Origin: Myxococcaceae bacterium
Lineage (GTDB): Bacteria > Myxococcota > Myxococcia > Myxococcales > Myxococcaceae
NCBI GenBank assembly: GCA_019694595.1
Contig: JAIBBQ010000002.1
Coordinates: 80,602-144,601 of the forward strand
Direction: 5' to 3'
DNA length: 64,000 nucleotides
Under the pieces are notes generated by a model. It worked only from the letters and a program-made list of their open reading frames with translations, had not been told where the DNA came from and did not search any database. Each line of letters begins with the position of its first letter. The first letter of the stretch is position 1. The translations under genes were made by a program, and so were the position numbers. Shown here one piece after another: positions 24,134-34,744 of this stretch.

Positions 24134-24805
24134 TTACTTCTTGGCCTTGGCCTGGTGCCCGGCGCGCATCGCCGACTTCACCGACGGCTTCACCACCACC
24201 ACGTTGTCGGAGTAGCCGGGGATGCCGCCCTTGACCAGCAGCAGGTTCTTCTCGGGGATCACGTCGACCACCAGCAGGTTCTGGGTGGTGACGGCCTCGA
24301 CGCCGTAGTGACCGGGGAGCTTCTTGTTCGGGTACACGCGGCCCGGCGTCTTGCGCTGACCGATGGCGCCCGGGTGCCGGCGGTACTCGTGGGTACCGTG
24401 GGTCTGACCGAAGCCGCGGAAGTTCCAGCGCTTCATGACGCCCTGGTAGCCGCGGCCCTTGGTGATGCCGCTGACGTCGACGAGCTCGCCCTTCTTGAAG
24501 AGGTCGGGCTTCACCGCGTCGCCCACGTTGTAGCCGGTCAGCTCCTCGGCCGAGACGCGGAACTCCTTGAGGTGCCGCTTGGGGGCGGCGCCCTTCTTCT
24601 TGAAGTCGCCGATCTGCGCCTTGGTGAGGCGCTTCTCCTTGACCTCGCCGAGGCCCAGGGTGACCGCGGTGTACTTGTCGAGCTCGGCGGTGCGCTTGCC
24701 GACGACGGTGCACGTCGTGGTGTCGATCACGGTGACGGGGACCATCTCGCCCGCGTCGTCGAACACCTGCGTCATCCCGACCTTCTTGCCCAGCAACCCC
24801 TTCAT
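24134..24805 (-). CDS. rplC: Ribosomal protein L3
   Basis: 223 aa, full-length bacterial uL3: MKGLLGKKVGMTQVFDD start, the signature from FKKGELVDVSGITKGRGYQG, and the QRKTPGRV segment next to the peptidyl-transferase centre. The start has GGAAAGG upstream. L3 is normally the second or third gene of the S10 operon, with rplD, rplW and others. Here no other ribosomal gene is nearby: a Cys-rich lipoprotein gene follows 14 bases later and a TCA-cycle operon lies upstream. So it is either a second copy or a relocated only copy. It has its own ~90-base leader and a putative promoter. Confidence 0.95.
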   Translation of the reverse strand: MKGLLGKKVGMTQVFDDAGEMVPVTVIDTTTCTVVGKRTAELDKYTAVTLGLGEVKEKRLTKAQIGDFKKKGAAPKRHLKEFRVSAEELTGYNVGDAVKPDLFKKGELVDVSGITKGRGYQGVMKRWNFRGFGQTHGTHEYRRHPGAIGQRKTPGRVYPNKKLPGHYGVEAVTTQNLLVVDVIPEKNLLLVKGGIPGYSDNVVVVKPSVKSAMRAGHQAKAKK

Positions 24806-24901
24806 GGTGAAACCTTTCCGTCTCTCGCACGTGCCCTGAGGCAGAGGTGCGGGCCGAGGGAGAAGACCGAGGGAAATCCCCGGAACGACTCGGCGCGCGG
24901 G

Positions 24902-24930
24902 CTCGTACCAACAGCTCCGCGGGAAAGCAA
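24902..24930 (-). promoter_or_regulatory. Putative rplC promoter
   Basis: TTGCTT (24925-24930), 17-base spacer, TACGAG (24902-24907) on the minus strand, giving a leader of about 90 bases before the L3 start. The match is moderate. Confidence 0.35.
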
Positions 24931-24959
24931 CCGCAGCGCTCTGCCCTGCCCCGACGCGC

Positions 24960-26033
24960 CTACCGGCCGAGCGCCACGCCCTGCCCCGCGACCACCAGCG
25001 CCTCGATGGTGCTCACCCGGCGGCAGGCGGCGCGCAGTGCGTCGAGTTCCTGCGGCCGCAGCCGCCCGCCGGGCAACGGCCCCACCTCGACCCGGGCGAG
25101 GCCCGAACCACCGAGGAGCGCCAGCACCGAGGCCGCGCTGGCGATGCGGGCCCCCACGTCGCGGGTGCCGGGCACCGCGGCGTCGATCGAGAAGGTGGTG
25201 AACGGCCCCCGGGGGGCCTCGCGGCCGAGGCCGCAGAGCGCCTCGCCGTAGCCGACCGACCACTTCACCACCCGCTTGAAGGTGGTCACCCGCCGCGCGC
25301 CCTGCAGCAGCCACCGTGCGCTGCCTTCCAGGGTGCCGAACCGGGCGACCAGGTCGACGGCGTCGAGCCGGGGCAAGAGCCCCGAATGCCCCAGCGCGTC
25401 GGCCAGCTCGTCGGCGTACTGGGGGTTCATGAAGTCGCCCGAGTTGAGCTCGAGCTCACGGACGCTCTCGAAGGCGTCGACCTTGCTCAGGGCGGTGAGC
25501 TGCGCGTCGGGGTGGAGCACCCGCACGGCGAGCGTGTCGAGCGCGAACGAGGGCGCGTGGTCCTTGAAGGCGATCGCGCCTTCGGCGTCGAGTTCGAGGC
25601 GCTTCACCGCGGCGAGCACCGGGTGCGAGAACACCTTGGCGATGGTGCGCAGAGGAGAGCGGCCCGCGGAAACGCCCAGCGTGCGCACGGTGCCCAGCCG
25701 CGGCTCGCCTTCGTGCGACAGCCAACGCGAGTCGCCCAGACCGGCGAGGAAGCGGGCTTCCGCGAGGAAGCCGCCTTCGAACCGGTACGCCGCGAGGGCG
25801 CCGTCGAGCGGGCCCAGCCACCGGCGCGCGTGGAGCTGCTCGAGCCGGGCGATGCGGCGCAGCTGGGGGCGCGAGAGATCGTCGCGCGCGCCCAGGGTGA
25901 TCACCTCGGCGCGCTCGTCGCCCTGCTCCGCCAGCCAATCGGCGAACACCAGCCGCAGGGTGCGATCGCCCGGGTGGCGGGCGATCTGCACGAGGAAATC
26001 TTCCTCGGTCTTCGGCCCGCCCTGCGGCGGCAC
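24960..26033 (-). CDS. Repeat-companion (TIGR02996-type) domain protein
   Basis: 357 aa. The N-terminus has the 'repeat-companion' pattern found in Planctomycetes and myxobacteria: FLVQIARHPGDRTLRLVFADWLAEQGDERAEVI is split here as FLVQIARHPGD and LRLVFADWLAEQGD. The rest has leucine-rich-like strands (VRELELNSGDF, LARVEVGPLPGGRLRPQEL). Function unknown. The GTG start lies one base after the mdh stop (TAGCGTG), so it is the third gene of icd-mdh by position, though a metabolic link is not evident. Confidence 0.75.
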   Translation of the reverse strand: MPPQGGPKTEEDFLVQIARHPGDRTLRLVFADWLAEQGDERAEVITLGARDDLSRPQLRRIARLEQLHARRWLGPLDGALAAYRFEGGFLAEARFLAGLGDSRWLSHEGEPRLGTVRTLGVSAGRSPLRTIAKVFSHPVLAAVKRLELDAEGAIAFKDHAPSFALDTLAVRVLHPDAQLTALSKVDAFESVRELELNSGDFMNPQYADELADALGHSGLLPRLDAVDLVARFGTLEGSARWLLQGARRVTTFKRVVKWSVGYGEALCGLGREAPRGPFTTFSIDAAVPGTRDVGARIASAASVLALLGGSGLARVEVGPLPGGRLRPQELDALRAACRRVSTIEALVVAGQGVALGR

Positions 26034-26034
26034 G

Positions 26035-27018
26035 CTAGCCGAGCAGGTGCTTCACGGCGTCGCGCTCTTCCTCGAGCTCCTTCAGGGTCGCGTTCATCTT
26101 CTCGCGCGAGAAGGCGTCGATCTCCAGGCCCTTGACGATCTCGTACTGGCCCTGGCCCTTGCAGAGCGTGGGGAAGCCGTAGACCACGCCTTCGGGAATG
26201 CCGTAGCTGCCGTCCGACGGCACGCCCATGGTCACCCAGCGCTCGCCGGCGCCGAGCCACCAGTCGCGCACGTGGTCGATGGCCGCGTTGGCCGCCGAGG
26301 CGGCCGACGACAGACCGCGCGCCTCGATGATCGCCGCGCCGCGCTTGCCGACCGTGGGAATGAACGTCTCCTTGGTCCACTTCTCGTCGTTCACCAGCGC
26401 GGTGACCTTCTGGCCCCCGGCGAGCGCGTAGCGGAAGTCGGGGTACATCGTCGGCGAGTGGTTGCCCCACACGGTGAGCTTCTCGAAGCTCGCCACCGGC
26501 TTGCCGGTCTTCGCCGCGAGCTGCGACAGCGCGCGGTTGTGGTCGAGCCGGAGCATGGCGGTGAAGTTCTTCTTCTCGAGCCCGGGCGCGCTCTTCATCG
26601 CGATGTACGCGTTGGTGTTGGCCGGGTTGCCGACCACCAGCGTCTTCACGTTGCGCTTGGCGACCTCGTTCATCGCCGCGCCCTGGGCCTTGAAGACCGC
26701 CGCGTTGCCTTCGAGCAGGTCCTTGCGCTCCATGCCCTTCGAGCGGGGCTTGGCGCCCACGAGCAGCGCCACGTCGATGTCCTTGAACGCGGTCTTCAGG
26801 TCGTCGGTGGGGACCAAGCCCTGGAGCAGCGGGAACGCGCAGTCTTCCAGTTCCATGCACACGCCCTTGAGCGCGTTCATCGCCGGAGTGACCTCGAGCA
26901 TGTGGAGAATGACCGGCTGGTCCTTGCCGAGCATGTCGCCGTTGGCGATGCGGTACAGCAGCGCGTAGCCGATGTTTCCGGCGGCACCAGTCACTGCGAC
27001 GCGAATGGGGGTCTTCAT
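26035..27018 (-). CDS. mdh: Malate dehydrogenase
   Basis: 327 aa cytosolic-type malate dehydrogenase, interconverting malate and oxaloacetate. NAD-binding [18 protein letters not shown] at residue ~10, the [14 protein letters not shown] segment, [11 protein letters not shown] with substrate-binding Arg, and the catalytic His in [12 protein letters not shown]. It starts 20 bases after the icd stop with an AAAGGAA site, so icd and mdh form one operon of consecutive TCA-cycle functions. Confidence 0.95.
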   Translation of the reverse strand: MKTPIRVAVTGAAGNIGYALLYRIANGDMLGKDQPVILHMLEVTPAMNALKGVCMELEDCAFPLLQGLVPTDDLKTAFKDIDVALLVGAKPRSKGMERKDLLEGNAAVFKAQGAAMNEVAKRNVKTLVVGNPANTNAYIAMKSAPGLEKKNFTAMLRLDHNRALSQLAAKTGKPVASFEKLTVWGNHSPTMYPDFRYALAGGQKVTALVNDEKWTKETFIPTVGKRGAAIIEARGLSSAASAANAAIDHVRDWWLGAGERWVTMGVPSDGSYGIPEGVVYGFPTLCKGQGQYEIVKGLEIDAFSREKMNATLKELEEERDAVKHLLG

Positions 27019-27038
27019 GGCGTTGAGTTCCTTTGTGA

Positions 27039-28334
<1,296 letters not shown>

Positions 28335-28392
28335 GAACGACTCCTTGGTGTGCGGCCCGGACGCGGGCGCGCGAGAACTTTCGAGGGCGCGC

Positions 28393-28421
28393 ATCGTGCG
28401 CACGCGTCCCGGAGTCGTCAA
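28393..28421 (-). promoter_or_regulatory. Putative icd promoter
   Basis: TTGACG (28416-28421), 17-base spacer, CACGAT (28393-28398) on the minus strand. Predicted start near 28386, leader about 50 bases. Confidence 0.4.
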
Positions 28422-28460
28422 CGCGATTCAGCGGGTGCCCCGGGCCGGCGTTCGGAGCCG

Positions 28461-28488
28461 TTGTCGAGGGGGCGACAGTTGGTATGGT
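28461..28488 (+). promoter_or_regulatory. Putative promoter of the FHA-sigma54 activator
   Basis: TTGTCG (28461-28466), 16-base spacer, TATGGT (28483-28488). The predicted start near 28495 is only a few bases before the ATG, so the transcript may be nearly leaderless; no ribosome site is seen. TTGTCG with a 16-base spacer also precedes the tRNA-Gln gene. Confidence 0.45.
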
Positions 28489-28497
28489 CGAACGCGA

Positions 28498-29829
<1,332 letters not shown>

Positions 29830-29841
29830 CCAGGCGGCGAA

Positions 29842-30077
29842 TCAGTTCTGCCAGGCCCACGCGGCCGTCACCCGCACGGAGCGGCTCGCCTGGTCGCCAC
29901 AGCGCGCACCGAGGTCGGTGGCCCGGCCGCTGCCTTCGTCGACCACGACGAGTTCGACAGCCTCGAGAGCGCACCTGCTGGAGGGTGGCGCAGCCTCAAG
30001 CCAACGTCATCGCACGCACAGCGTTCCGAGTCGGCTCATGGAGCCACCAGACGAACGCGAATGCGGCTTCGTGTCCG
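29842..30077. other. Gap between convergent genes; possible coding remnant on minus strand
   Basis: No start-to-stop gene is recognised. On the minus strand a stop-free stretch from about 30004 to a TGA near 29842 reads like a protein C-terminus (ALEAVELVVVDEGSGRATD, then ending TAAWAWQN), without any start codon. It could be the frame-shifted tail of the PDAG lipoprotein gene next to it, or chance. Confidence 0.25.
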
Positions 30078-30923
30078 TCAGCCGGCGTCGCCGGCGTCCG
30101 GCTCTCCCGCGTCGGTGCCCGCATCCTCGATACCGGAATCGGGCGGACCGGCGTCGGGAGGACCTGCGTCCGGCGGTCCCGCGTCGGGCGGACCGGCGTC
30201 GGGAGGACCTGCGTCCGGCGGTCCCGCGTCGGGCGGACCGGCATCGGGCGGACCTGCGTCCGTCGGTCCCGCATCGGGCGGACCGGCGTCTGGCTTCCCG
30301 GCGTCGGGAGTGCCGCCGTCCTTCTTGCCAGCGTCAGGGGTCCCGGAATCCTCGACCCCGGAGTCCCGGCCCGCGTCCGGGCGAGGAGGAACGATGATCG
30401 GGCCACCGTCCTTCATCATGCCCGCATCGCCCTCGATGGGCAGACCTCCGTCCGGAAGACGATCGGCCCGTAGCAGCACGAAGGGCGACAGGTGACCGAC
30501 CGTGCCGCCGACGGTGGCGCGAACGCGATCGAGCTGAGGGTCGCTCAGCGGGACCCAGCCAGTCTCGTCACGCGTGTAGATGCGCAGCAGCGTCGAAGGC
30601 ACCCCCGCGTCGTCGTCGATGTTGGGCAGCCCGTCGTAGCGGAAGGTGACGTGAGCCGGCTTGAGGAAGGTGGTGCCCGACGGCCCGATCTCGAAGCCAT
30701 CGCCGAGAGCGGCCTCGGGCAGGTCCGTGGTCGGGCCGATGGTGAAGTTGACCTGGCGCTCGATGGCGCCCTCGTCGAGGCGCAAGCACACCTTGCGATC
30801 ACCGACGCAGAGCTCACCACCCGCCGGGGTGATCACCCCACCCGCCTGGTTCGCGCCCCCGCACGAGAGGCCGACTGCCACTGCTGCTGCGAGGATTCGC
30901 CGGTTCACGTGACCTGGGAGCAT
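30078..30923 (-). CDS. Lipoprotein with PPDAG-repeat tail
   Basis: 281 aa. Signal peptide with lipobox (AVGLSC), a globular part of ~150 residues with a ZU5-like beta pattern (GGELCVGDRKVCLRLDEGAI, PAHVTFRYDG, LLRIYTRDETGWVPLSD), then a tail of Asp/Gly/Pro repeats in which PPDAG occurs about nine times. PDAG tails are common in myxobacterial surface proteins, probably as spacers. The start could also be the GTG at 30908. A PDAG tail normally links to another domain; here the protein ends in it. Confidence 0.75.
   Translation of the reverse strand: MLPGHVNRRILAAAVAVGLSCGGANQAGGVITPAGGELCVGDRKVCLRLDEGAIERQVNFTIGPTTDLPEAALGDGFEIGPSGTTFLKPAHVTFRYDGLPNIDDDAGVPSTLLRIYTRDETGWVPLSDPQLDRVRATVGGTVGHLSPFVLLRADRLPDGGLPIEGDAGMMKDGGPIIVPPRPDAGRDSGVEDSGTPDAGKKDGGTPDAGKPDAGPPDAGPTDAGPPDAGPPDAGPPDAGPPDAGPPDAGPPDAGPPDAGPPDSGIEDAGTDAGEPDAGDAG
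30140..30300. repeat. 15-bp tandem repeats encoding PPDAG
   Basis: In-frame units of 15 bp (GCGTCGGGCGGACCG and near variants on the plus strand) repeated about ten times inside the lipoprotein gene. The unit is a multiple of three, so copy-number change keeps the frame. Confidence 0.8.
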
Positions 30924-30969
30924 AGCCGCTGCTTGACCTCGTTCGAACCTGGGTCATTCTTCTCCCGCC

Positions 30970-31839
30970 GTGTTCACTGCGCTCACCCTGACGTTGCTGG
31001 CGCAGACCGGAGCCTCGGTGGAGCTCCAGCCGGGGTCGGCGCATCCCGGCGAAGCCGTGCTCATCGTGGTGCGCGGGAGCACCCGCGAGCCGAGCGGGAG
31101 TCTGGGCGGAGATCCGCTCGACTTCTTCGACTACCACGGCACCTACCTCGCGCTCGCCTCGCTTCGGGTCGACCAGGTCGAAGGGTCACTGCCGCTGGCG
31201 GTGCGGCTGGTGACCCAGGGGCGCGAGCAGGACGTGGGCGGTCAGCTCGACGTGCTGCCACCTGACTTCCGGCACCGCACGTTGACCGTGGCGCCCCGGT
31301 TCATCTCGCCGTCGAAGGCTCAGCAGCGGCAGATGAAGGAAGACCAGCGCGCCTTCGACGAGGCCTTCGATCAGGACCGGGTCGGCCCGATGTTCGACGA
31401 CGACTTCGAATGGCCGCGGCCCGCCGAGGTCACCGCCCCGTTCGGCGACATCCGGCTCTACAACGGCAAGAAGACCAATCAGCACTTCGGCACCGACATC
31501 GATGGCAGCACCGGGGACCCGATCTTCGCCTCCAACGAGGGGGAGGTCGTGATGCAGCGCCCTTGCTACGGGTCGGGAAACACGGTGGTGCTCTTTCACG
31601 GCCTCGGTCTCTTCACCGCGTACTTCCACCTCTCACGCTTCGACGTGAAGGTGGGCGACCACGTCGACCAGGGGCAGCGACTCGGACTGGTGGGAATGAC
31701 CGGGCGGGTGACGGGGCCGCACCTCCACTTCGGCGCCAAGATCCACGGCCGCTGGGTCAACGCCGAGAGCGTGCTCAGGCTGCACTTCCCTCCGGGGACA
31801 GCGCCGTCCGAGACCCCCTCGCTGACTCCAGGGCTGTGA
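30970..31839 (+). CDS. M23 family metallopeptidase (LytM-type), exported
   Basis: 289 aa. Hydrophobic N-terminus (VFTALTLTLLAQTGA) as signal peptide, a beta-rich N-terminal domain, then a LytM/M23 domain from ~150: zinc ligands His and Asp in HFGTDIDG, TGDPIFASNEGEVV, and HLHFG with the second and third His. YFHLSRFDVKVGDHVDQGQ is the standard M23 strand. It would cut peptidoglycan cross-bridges or act on cell-wall peptides in the periplasm. GTG start, no good ribosome site. Divergent from the PDAG lipoprotein, 46 bases apart. Confidence 0.88.
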   Translation: MFTALTLTLLAQTGASVELQPGSAHPGEAVLIVVRGSTREPSGSLGGDPLDFFDYHGTYLALASLRVDQVEGSLPLAVRLVTQGREQDVGGQLDVLPPDFRHRTLTVAPRFISPSKAQQRQMKEDQRAFDEAFDQDRVGPMFDDDFEWPRPAEVTAPFGDIRLYNGKKTNQHFGTDIDGSTGDPIFASNEGEVVMQRPCYGSGNTVVLFHGLGLFTAYFHLSRFDVKVGDHVDQGQRLGLVGMTGRVTGPHLHFGAKIHGRWVNAESVLRLHFPPGTAPSETPSLTPGL

Positions 31840-31939
31840 GCCGCAGCCGGTTCTCGAGGCACGAGAACCTGAGATTGAACGCCGAATCCGTGTCCTCCCT
31901 CGGCTCCTGAGCCGCCGTGGGCGCCGGTACCGTGTAGGT

Positions 31940-32040
31940 CACGCACCCGGTCGACCCACGCACCCGGTCGACCCACGCACCCGGTCGACCCACGCACCCG
32001 GTCGACCCACGCACCCGGTCGACCCACGCACCCGGTCACC
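31940..32040. repeat. 17-bp intergenic tandem repeat (six copies)
   Basis: Five exact head-to-tail copies of CACGCACCCGGTCGACC (31940-32024) and a sixth, altered copy (32025-32040) that leads into an inverted repeat ACCCGGT-C-ACCGGGT. Each unit holds the palindrome GGTCGACC. The unit is not a multiple of three. The rest of the empty stretch 31840-32331 shows only a terminator-like hairpin near its right end. Confidence 0.9.
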
Positions 32041-32284
32041 GGGTCGACCGAGTGCCTGAGTACCCTGCCGCCAACGAGGTCACCCGGCCCCTGCGACCGG
32101 TGCCTTCTCGGACACCCCTGCTGACTCCTCGAACAGGCGCGGACGGGCACTGAGCAGGCCACGGGCTGGGGCCCACGAGTCCCCTGAAGCGTTGCGCGGA
32201 CTGGGCGGGTATGCCCAGGGTGCGGAGCGTCGCACCGAGGGCTGACGTCGAGTGTGCCTCGAACGATGCGCTGACGAGGCTGGA

Positions 32285-32308
32285 GGGCTCCGCGGAAACA
32301 CGGAGCCC
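32285..32308 (-). terminator. Hairpin after the tetR-ech-kce2 operon
   Basis: GGGCTCCG (32285-32292) pairs perfectly with CGGAGCCC (32301-32308), loop of 8. It lies 23 bases downstream of the kce2 stop. No T-run. Confidence 0.45.
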
Positions 32309-32331
32309 GAGCAATCAGGTCGAGCCGGGGC

Positions 32332-33225
32332 CTACCAGGACCAGGGCAGGTGCAGCGCCTCGCGCGCCTCGGCCACGGTCATCGGCTCGCGGCCGGTGTC
32401 GCGGGCCATACGGACGGCCTTGGCCACCAGCTCACCGTTGGACTTGGCCATCTGGGTGCCGGCAGCGTCGAGGTAGAAGTTGTCCTCCAGCCCCACGCGC
32501 ACGTTGCCACCGAGGGCGAGCGCGGCGCCGACCAGCTTCCACTGCTGCTTGGAGATGCCGATGACCTCCCACTGGTCGTCGGGCCCGGCCTGGCGGGCCA
32601 TGTGGGCCAGGGTCTCGGTGGTCGCGGGCACGCCGCCCAGCACGCCGAGGATGAAGCTGTACTGGAGCGGCCCCTTGAGCGCGCCCATGGCGAGCAACGG
32701 CGTGGCGTTGTGGATGTGGCCGACGTCGAAGCACTCGAGCTCGGGCTTCACCCCGCCCTCGCGCATCGCCTGGAGCACCATCAACAGGTCGCTGAACGGA
32801 TTGGGGAAGACGAAGTCGAAGACGAACGCTTTGCGCTTCTCGGAGTACTTCGCGTAGTTCATCGAGCCCATGTTGAGCGCTGCCACCTCGGGCTTGGTGC
32901 GCCACACGTACTCGATGCGCTGCTTCTTCTCGGCATCTCCTTCGACGCCCATGTTGAAGCCGCCGGTGCTGAAGTTGACGATCACCGGGCAGCGCTTCTG
33001 CACCTCGGCCTTGATCTGGCCGTAGATGTCCGACGACCAGGTCTGATCACCAGTGTCGGGTTCCCGCGCGTGAATGTGCACCTGCGCCGCGCCGGCGTCG
33101 TAGGCCCGCTTGGCTTCCTCGGCGATCTCCACCGGGGAGTACGGCAGATGAGGGCACTGTTCCCGCTTCGCGAGCACGCCGGTCAGCGCGCAGGTCACCA
33201 GCACCTTGTCCTTCGAGACGGCCAT
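32332..33225 (-). CDS. BKACE / 3-keto-5-aminohexanoate cleavage protein, second copy
   Basis: 297 aa, full-length BKACE (DUF849) enzyme: VLVTCALTGVLAKREQCPHLP at the start, metal ligands in QVHIHAREPDTG, NFSTGGFNMG, ECFDVGHIHNATPLL, and VRVGLEDNFYLD near the end. The family condenses beta-keto acids with acetyl-CoA. Substrate choice is not readable, so lysine-pathway Kce activity is possible but other beta-keto acids are too. It differs from the partial kce at base 1 (HIHAR against HLHVR). Last gene of tetR-ech-kce2. Confidence 0.85.
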   Translation of the reverse strand: MAVSKDKVLVTCALTGVLAKREQCPHLPYSPVEIAEEAKRAYDAGAAQVHIHAREPDTGDQTWSSDIYGQIKAEVQKRCPVIVNFSTGGFNMGVEGDAEKKQRIEYVWRTKPEVAALNMGSMNYAKYSEKRKAFVFDFVFPNPFSDLLMVLQAMREGGVKPELECFDVGHIHNATPLLAMGALKGPLQYSFILGVLGGVPATTETLAHMARQAGPDDQWEVIGISKQQWKLVGAALALGGNVRVGLEDNFYLDAAGTQMAKSNGELVAKAVRMARDTGREPMTVAEAREALHLPWSW

Positions 33226-33237
33226 GGCGTTGCTCCT

Positions 33238-34017
33238 CTAGCGGTCTTTCCAGGCTGGCGACCGCTTCTCCAGGAAGGCGGTGACGCCCTCGGCGGCGTC
33301 CTCCGCGAGTACGTTGAGCGACAGCTGGGCAGCGAGCGCTTCGACCGCCTGAGGCAGCGGCAGATCTTCGGCCATGAAGAACGCCCGGCGACCGAGCGCG
33401 AGGATCGCCTGGCTCTTGCCCGCGAGCGCGCCGGCGAGCTGGCCCACCGTCTCGTCGAGCGCGGCGGCCGCCACCACCCGGTTCACCAGCCCCCACGACA
33501 TCGCCTCCGCGGCGGTGAGTCGCTGGCCCAGCGTGATCAGCTCCAGGGCGCGCTTGCGGCCCACGTGACGCTGCAGGAGCGCCATCAACATCATCGGGAA
33601 CAGGCCGCGGTCGATCTCGGGCGTGCCGAAGCCGGCCCCGTCCACCGCGACCGCGAGGTCGCACGCCAGCACCAGGCCGAGGCCTCCGGCGAGCGCATGA
33701 CCGTTCACCCGCGCCACCACCGGCTTCTTGCAGCCCTGCAGCCGGAGGAGCAGCTGGCCATAGAGCCGCCGCCCGTCATGCCCGGCGAGAAACCCGTCGC
33801 CCGACATGCCGCCGAGGTCGCCTCCGGCACAGAAGACCTTGCTGCCCGCGCCGGTGAGCACCAGCGCGCGGACCGCCGGGTCTGCCTCGCAGCGGTCGAT
33901 GGCCGAGAGCAGCCCCTGCACCACCCCGGGAGACAGCGCGTTGCGCGCCGCCTCGCGGTTGATGGTCAGGCGCGCTTGGCCAGCTTGGGTTTCGACGAGG
34001 ACTTCGGGCTCGTCCAT
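33238..34017 (-). CDS. Enoyl-CoA hydratase/isomerase family protein
   Basis: 259 aa crotonase-fold enzyme. Oxyanion-hole segments CAGGDLGGM (residue ~65) and NGHALAGGLGLVLACDLAVA (~100), then GTPEIDRGLFP with an acidic residue at the usual catalytic place, and KRALELITLGQRLTAAEA. It probably hydrates an enoyl-CoA; crotonyl-CoA from Kal would be a fitting substrate. The ATG (MDEPEVLVE) lies inside the end of the tetR gene, overlapping it by 52 bases in another frame. kce2 follows after 12 bases. Confidence 0.85.
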   Translation of the reverse strand: MDEPEVLVETQAGQARLTINREAARNALSPGVVQGLLSAIDRCEADPAVRALVLTGAGSKVFCAGGDLGGMSGDGFLAGHDGRRLYGQLLLRLQGCKKPVVARVNGHALAGGLGLVLACDLAVAVDGAGFGTPEIDRGLFPMMLMALLQRHVGRKRALELITLGQRLTAAEAMSWGLVNRVVAAAALDETVGQLAGALAGKSQAILALGRRAFFMAEDLPLPQAVEALAAQLSLNVLAEDAAEGVTAFLEKRSPAWKDR

Positions 34018-34664
34018 GCGGCCTCCAGGGTGCGCTGCGTGCCAGGGCTGACGCCCCGCAGAAAGGTCTCGGTCACCTGCCGCTGCGCGGCGAGCAAGGT
34101 GTCCTCGCGGCGGTCGATGAACCCCATCACGAAGCCGGTCAGCCCCATCTCGATGGCACCGAAGAACATCGCCGCGCAGAGCTTGGGGTCGTGGTCGGGC
34201 TTGAGCTCGCCGTTGCGCTGCGCTTCCTCGAAGAGCTGGGACGCCAGCTGGATCACGTGGGCGAAGGCCTTGCCGCGGTTGACCGCTCCGCCCGACGGGC
34301 TGCGGCCCACCTCGAGGATGAGCACCTTCACCGCCTTGGGGTCGCGCCGGTAGCTCTCGAAGGCCACGCCGACGACACTTTCCACGCGCTCGTCGAAGGT
34401 GTTGCCCTTGCCGGCCGCCTCGATGACCCGCGCCAGGAACCAGCTCCACCCGGCCTCGAAGACCGACTCCAGCAGCTCGTCCTTGTTCTGGAAGTAGTGG
34501 TACACGAGCCCGTACGCGACGCCGGCTTCCTTCGCCACGTCGGCGATGCGGCAACCCTGGTACCCCTTGCGCGAGAACACCTCGATGGCCGCGCGCAGGA
34601 TGGCGCGCCTCCGCTCTTCCTCACGCTTCCCCGGTGCTTTCGCTGCGCTGCTGTCCTTGGCCAC
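33966..34664 (-). CDS. TetR-family regulator
   Basis: 232 aa. N-terminal TetR helix-turn-helix at ~18-65 (ILRAAIEVFSRKGYQGCRI, then DVAKEAGVAYGLVYHYFQNKDEL in the usual form), followed by an all-helical ligand domain. GTG start with AGGGG 6 bases upstream. A perfect 8-2-8 palindrome lies 18 bases upstream of the start and just after a putative promoter, so autorepression and control of ech-kce2 are likely. Acyl-CoA or a pathway intermediate would be a reasonable ligand, by analogy with other acyl-CoA TetR regulators. Confidence 0.9.
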   Translation of the reverse strand: MAKDSSAAKAPGKREEERRRAILRAAIEVFSRKGYQGCRIADVAKEAGVAYGLVYHYFQNKDELLESVFEAGWSWFLARVIEAAGKGNTFDERVESVVGVAFESYRRDPKAVKVLILEVGRSPSGGAVNRGKAFAHVIQLASQLFEEAQRNGELKPDHDPKLCAAMFFGAIEMGLTGFVMGFIDRREDTLLAAQRQVTETFLRGVSPGTQRTLEAAWTSPKSSSKPKLAKRA

Positions 34665-34681
34665 GGCGCCCCTGGGCTCGA

Positions 34682-34699
34682 GTTGATTCCAGAATCAAC
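34682..34699. promoter_or_regulatory. TetR operator palindrome
   Basis: GTTGATTC-CA-GAATCAAC, a perfect 8+2+8 inverted repeat, with further GGCTC/GAGCC arms on both sides. It covers the predicted transcription start region of tetR-ech-kce2. AT-rich for this genome, which makes it stand out. Confidence 0.75.
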
Positions 34700-34707
34700 C
34701 GAGCCGC

Positions 34708-34735
34708 ACACTACACGAGCCCCCCGGCAGCGCAA
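34708..34735 (-). promoter_or_regulatory. Putative tetR promoter
   Basis: TTGCGC (34730-34735), 16-base spacer, TAGTGT (34708-34713) on the minus strand. Start predicted near 34701, so the operator occupies about +2 to +20. Confidence 0.45.
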
Positions 34736-34744
34736 CGCCCTGGC

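Noticed and set aside
19719..24215. Plus-strand frame of 1498 aa opposite gltA to the Cys-rich lipoprotein
   Set aside because: Antisense to four coherent genes; no domain pattern.
29996..30406. Arg/Pro/Thr-rich minus-strand frame over the PDAG gene
   Set aside because: Out-of-frame reading of the 15-bp repeats; no ribosome site or homology pattern.
31940..32040. CRISPR array
   Set aside because: Repeats are contiguous 17-mers with no spacers, and no cas genes are near.
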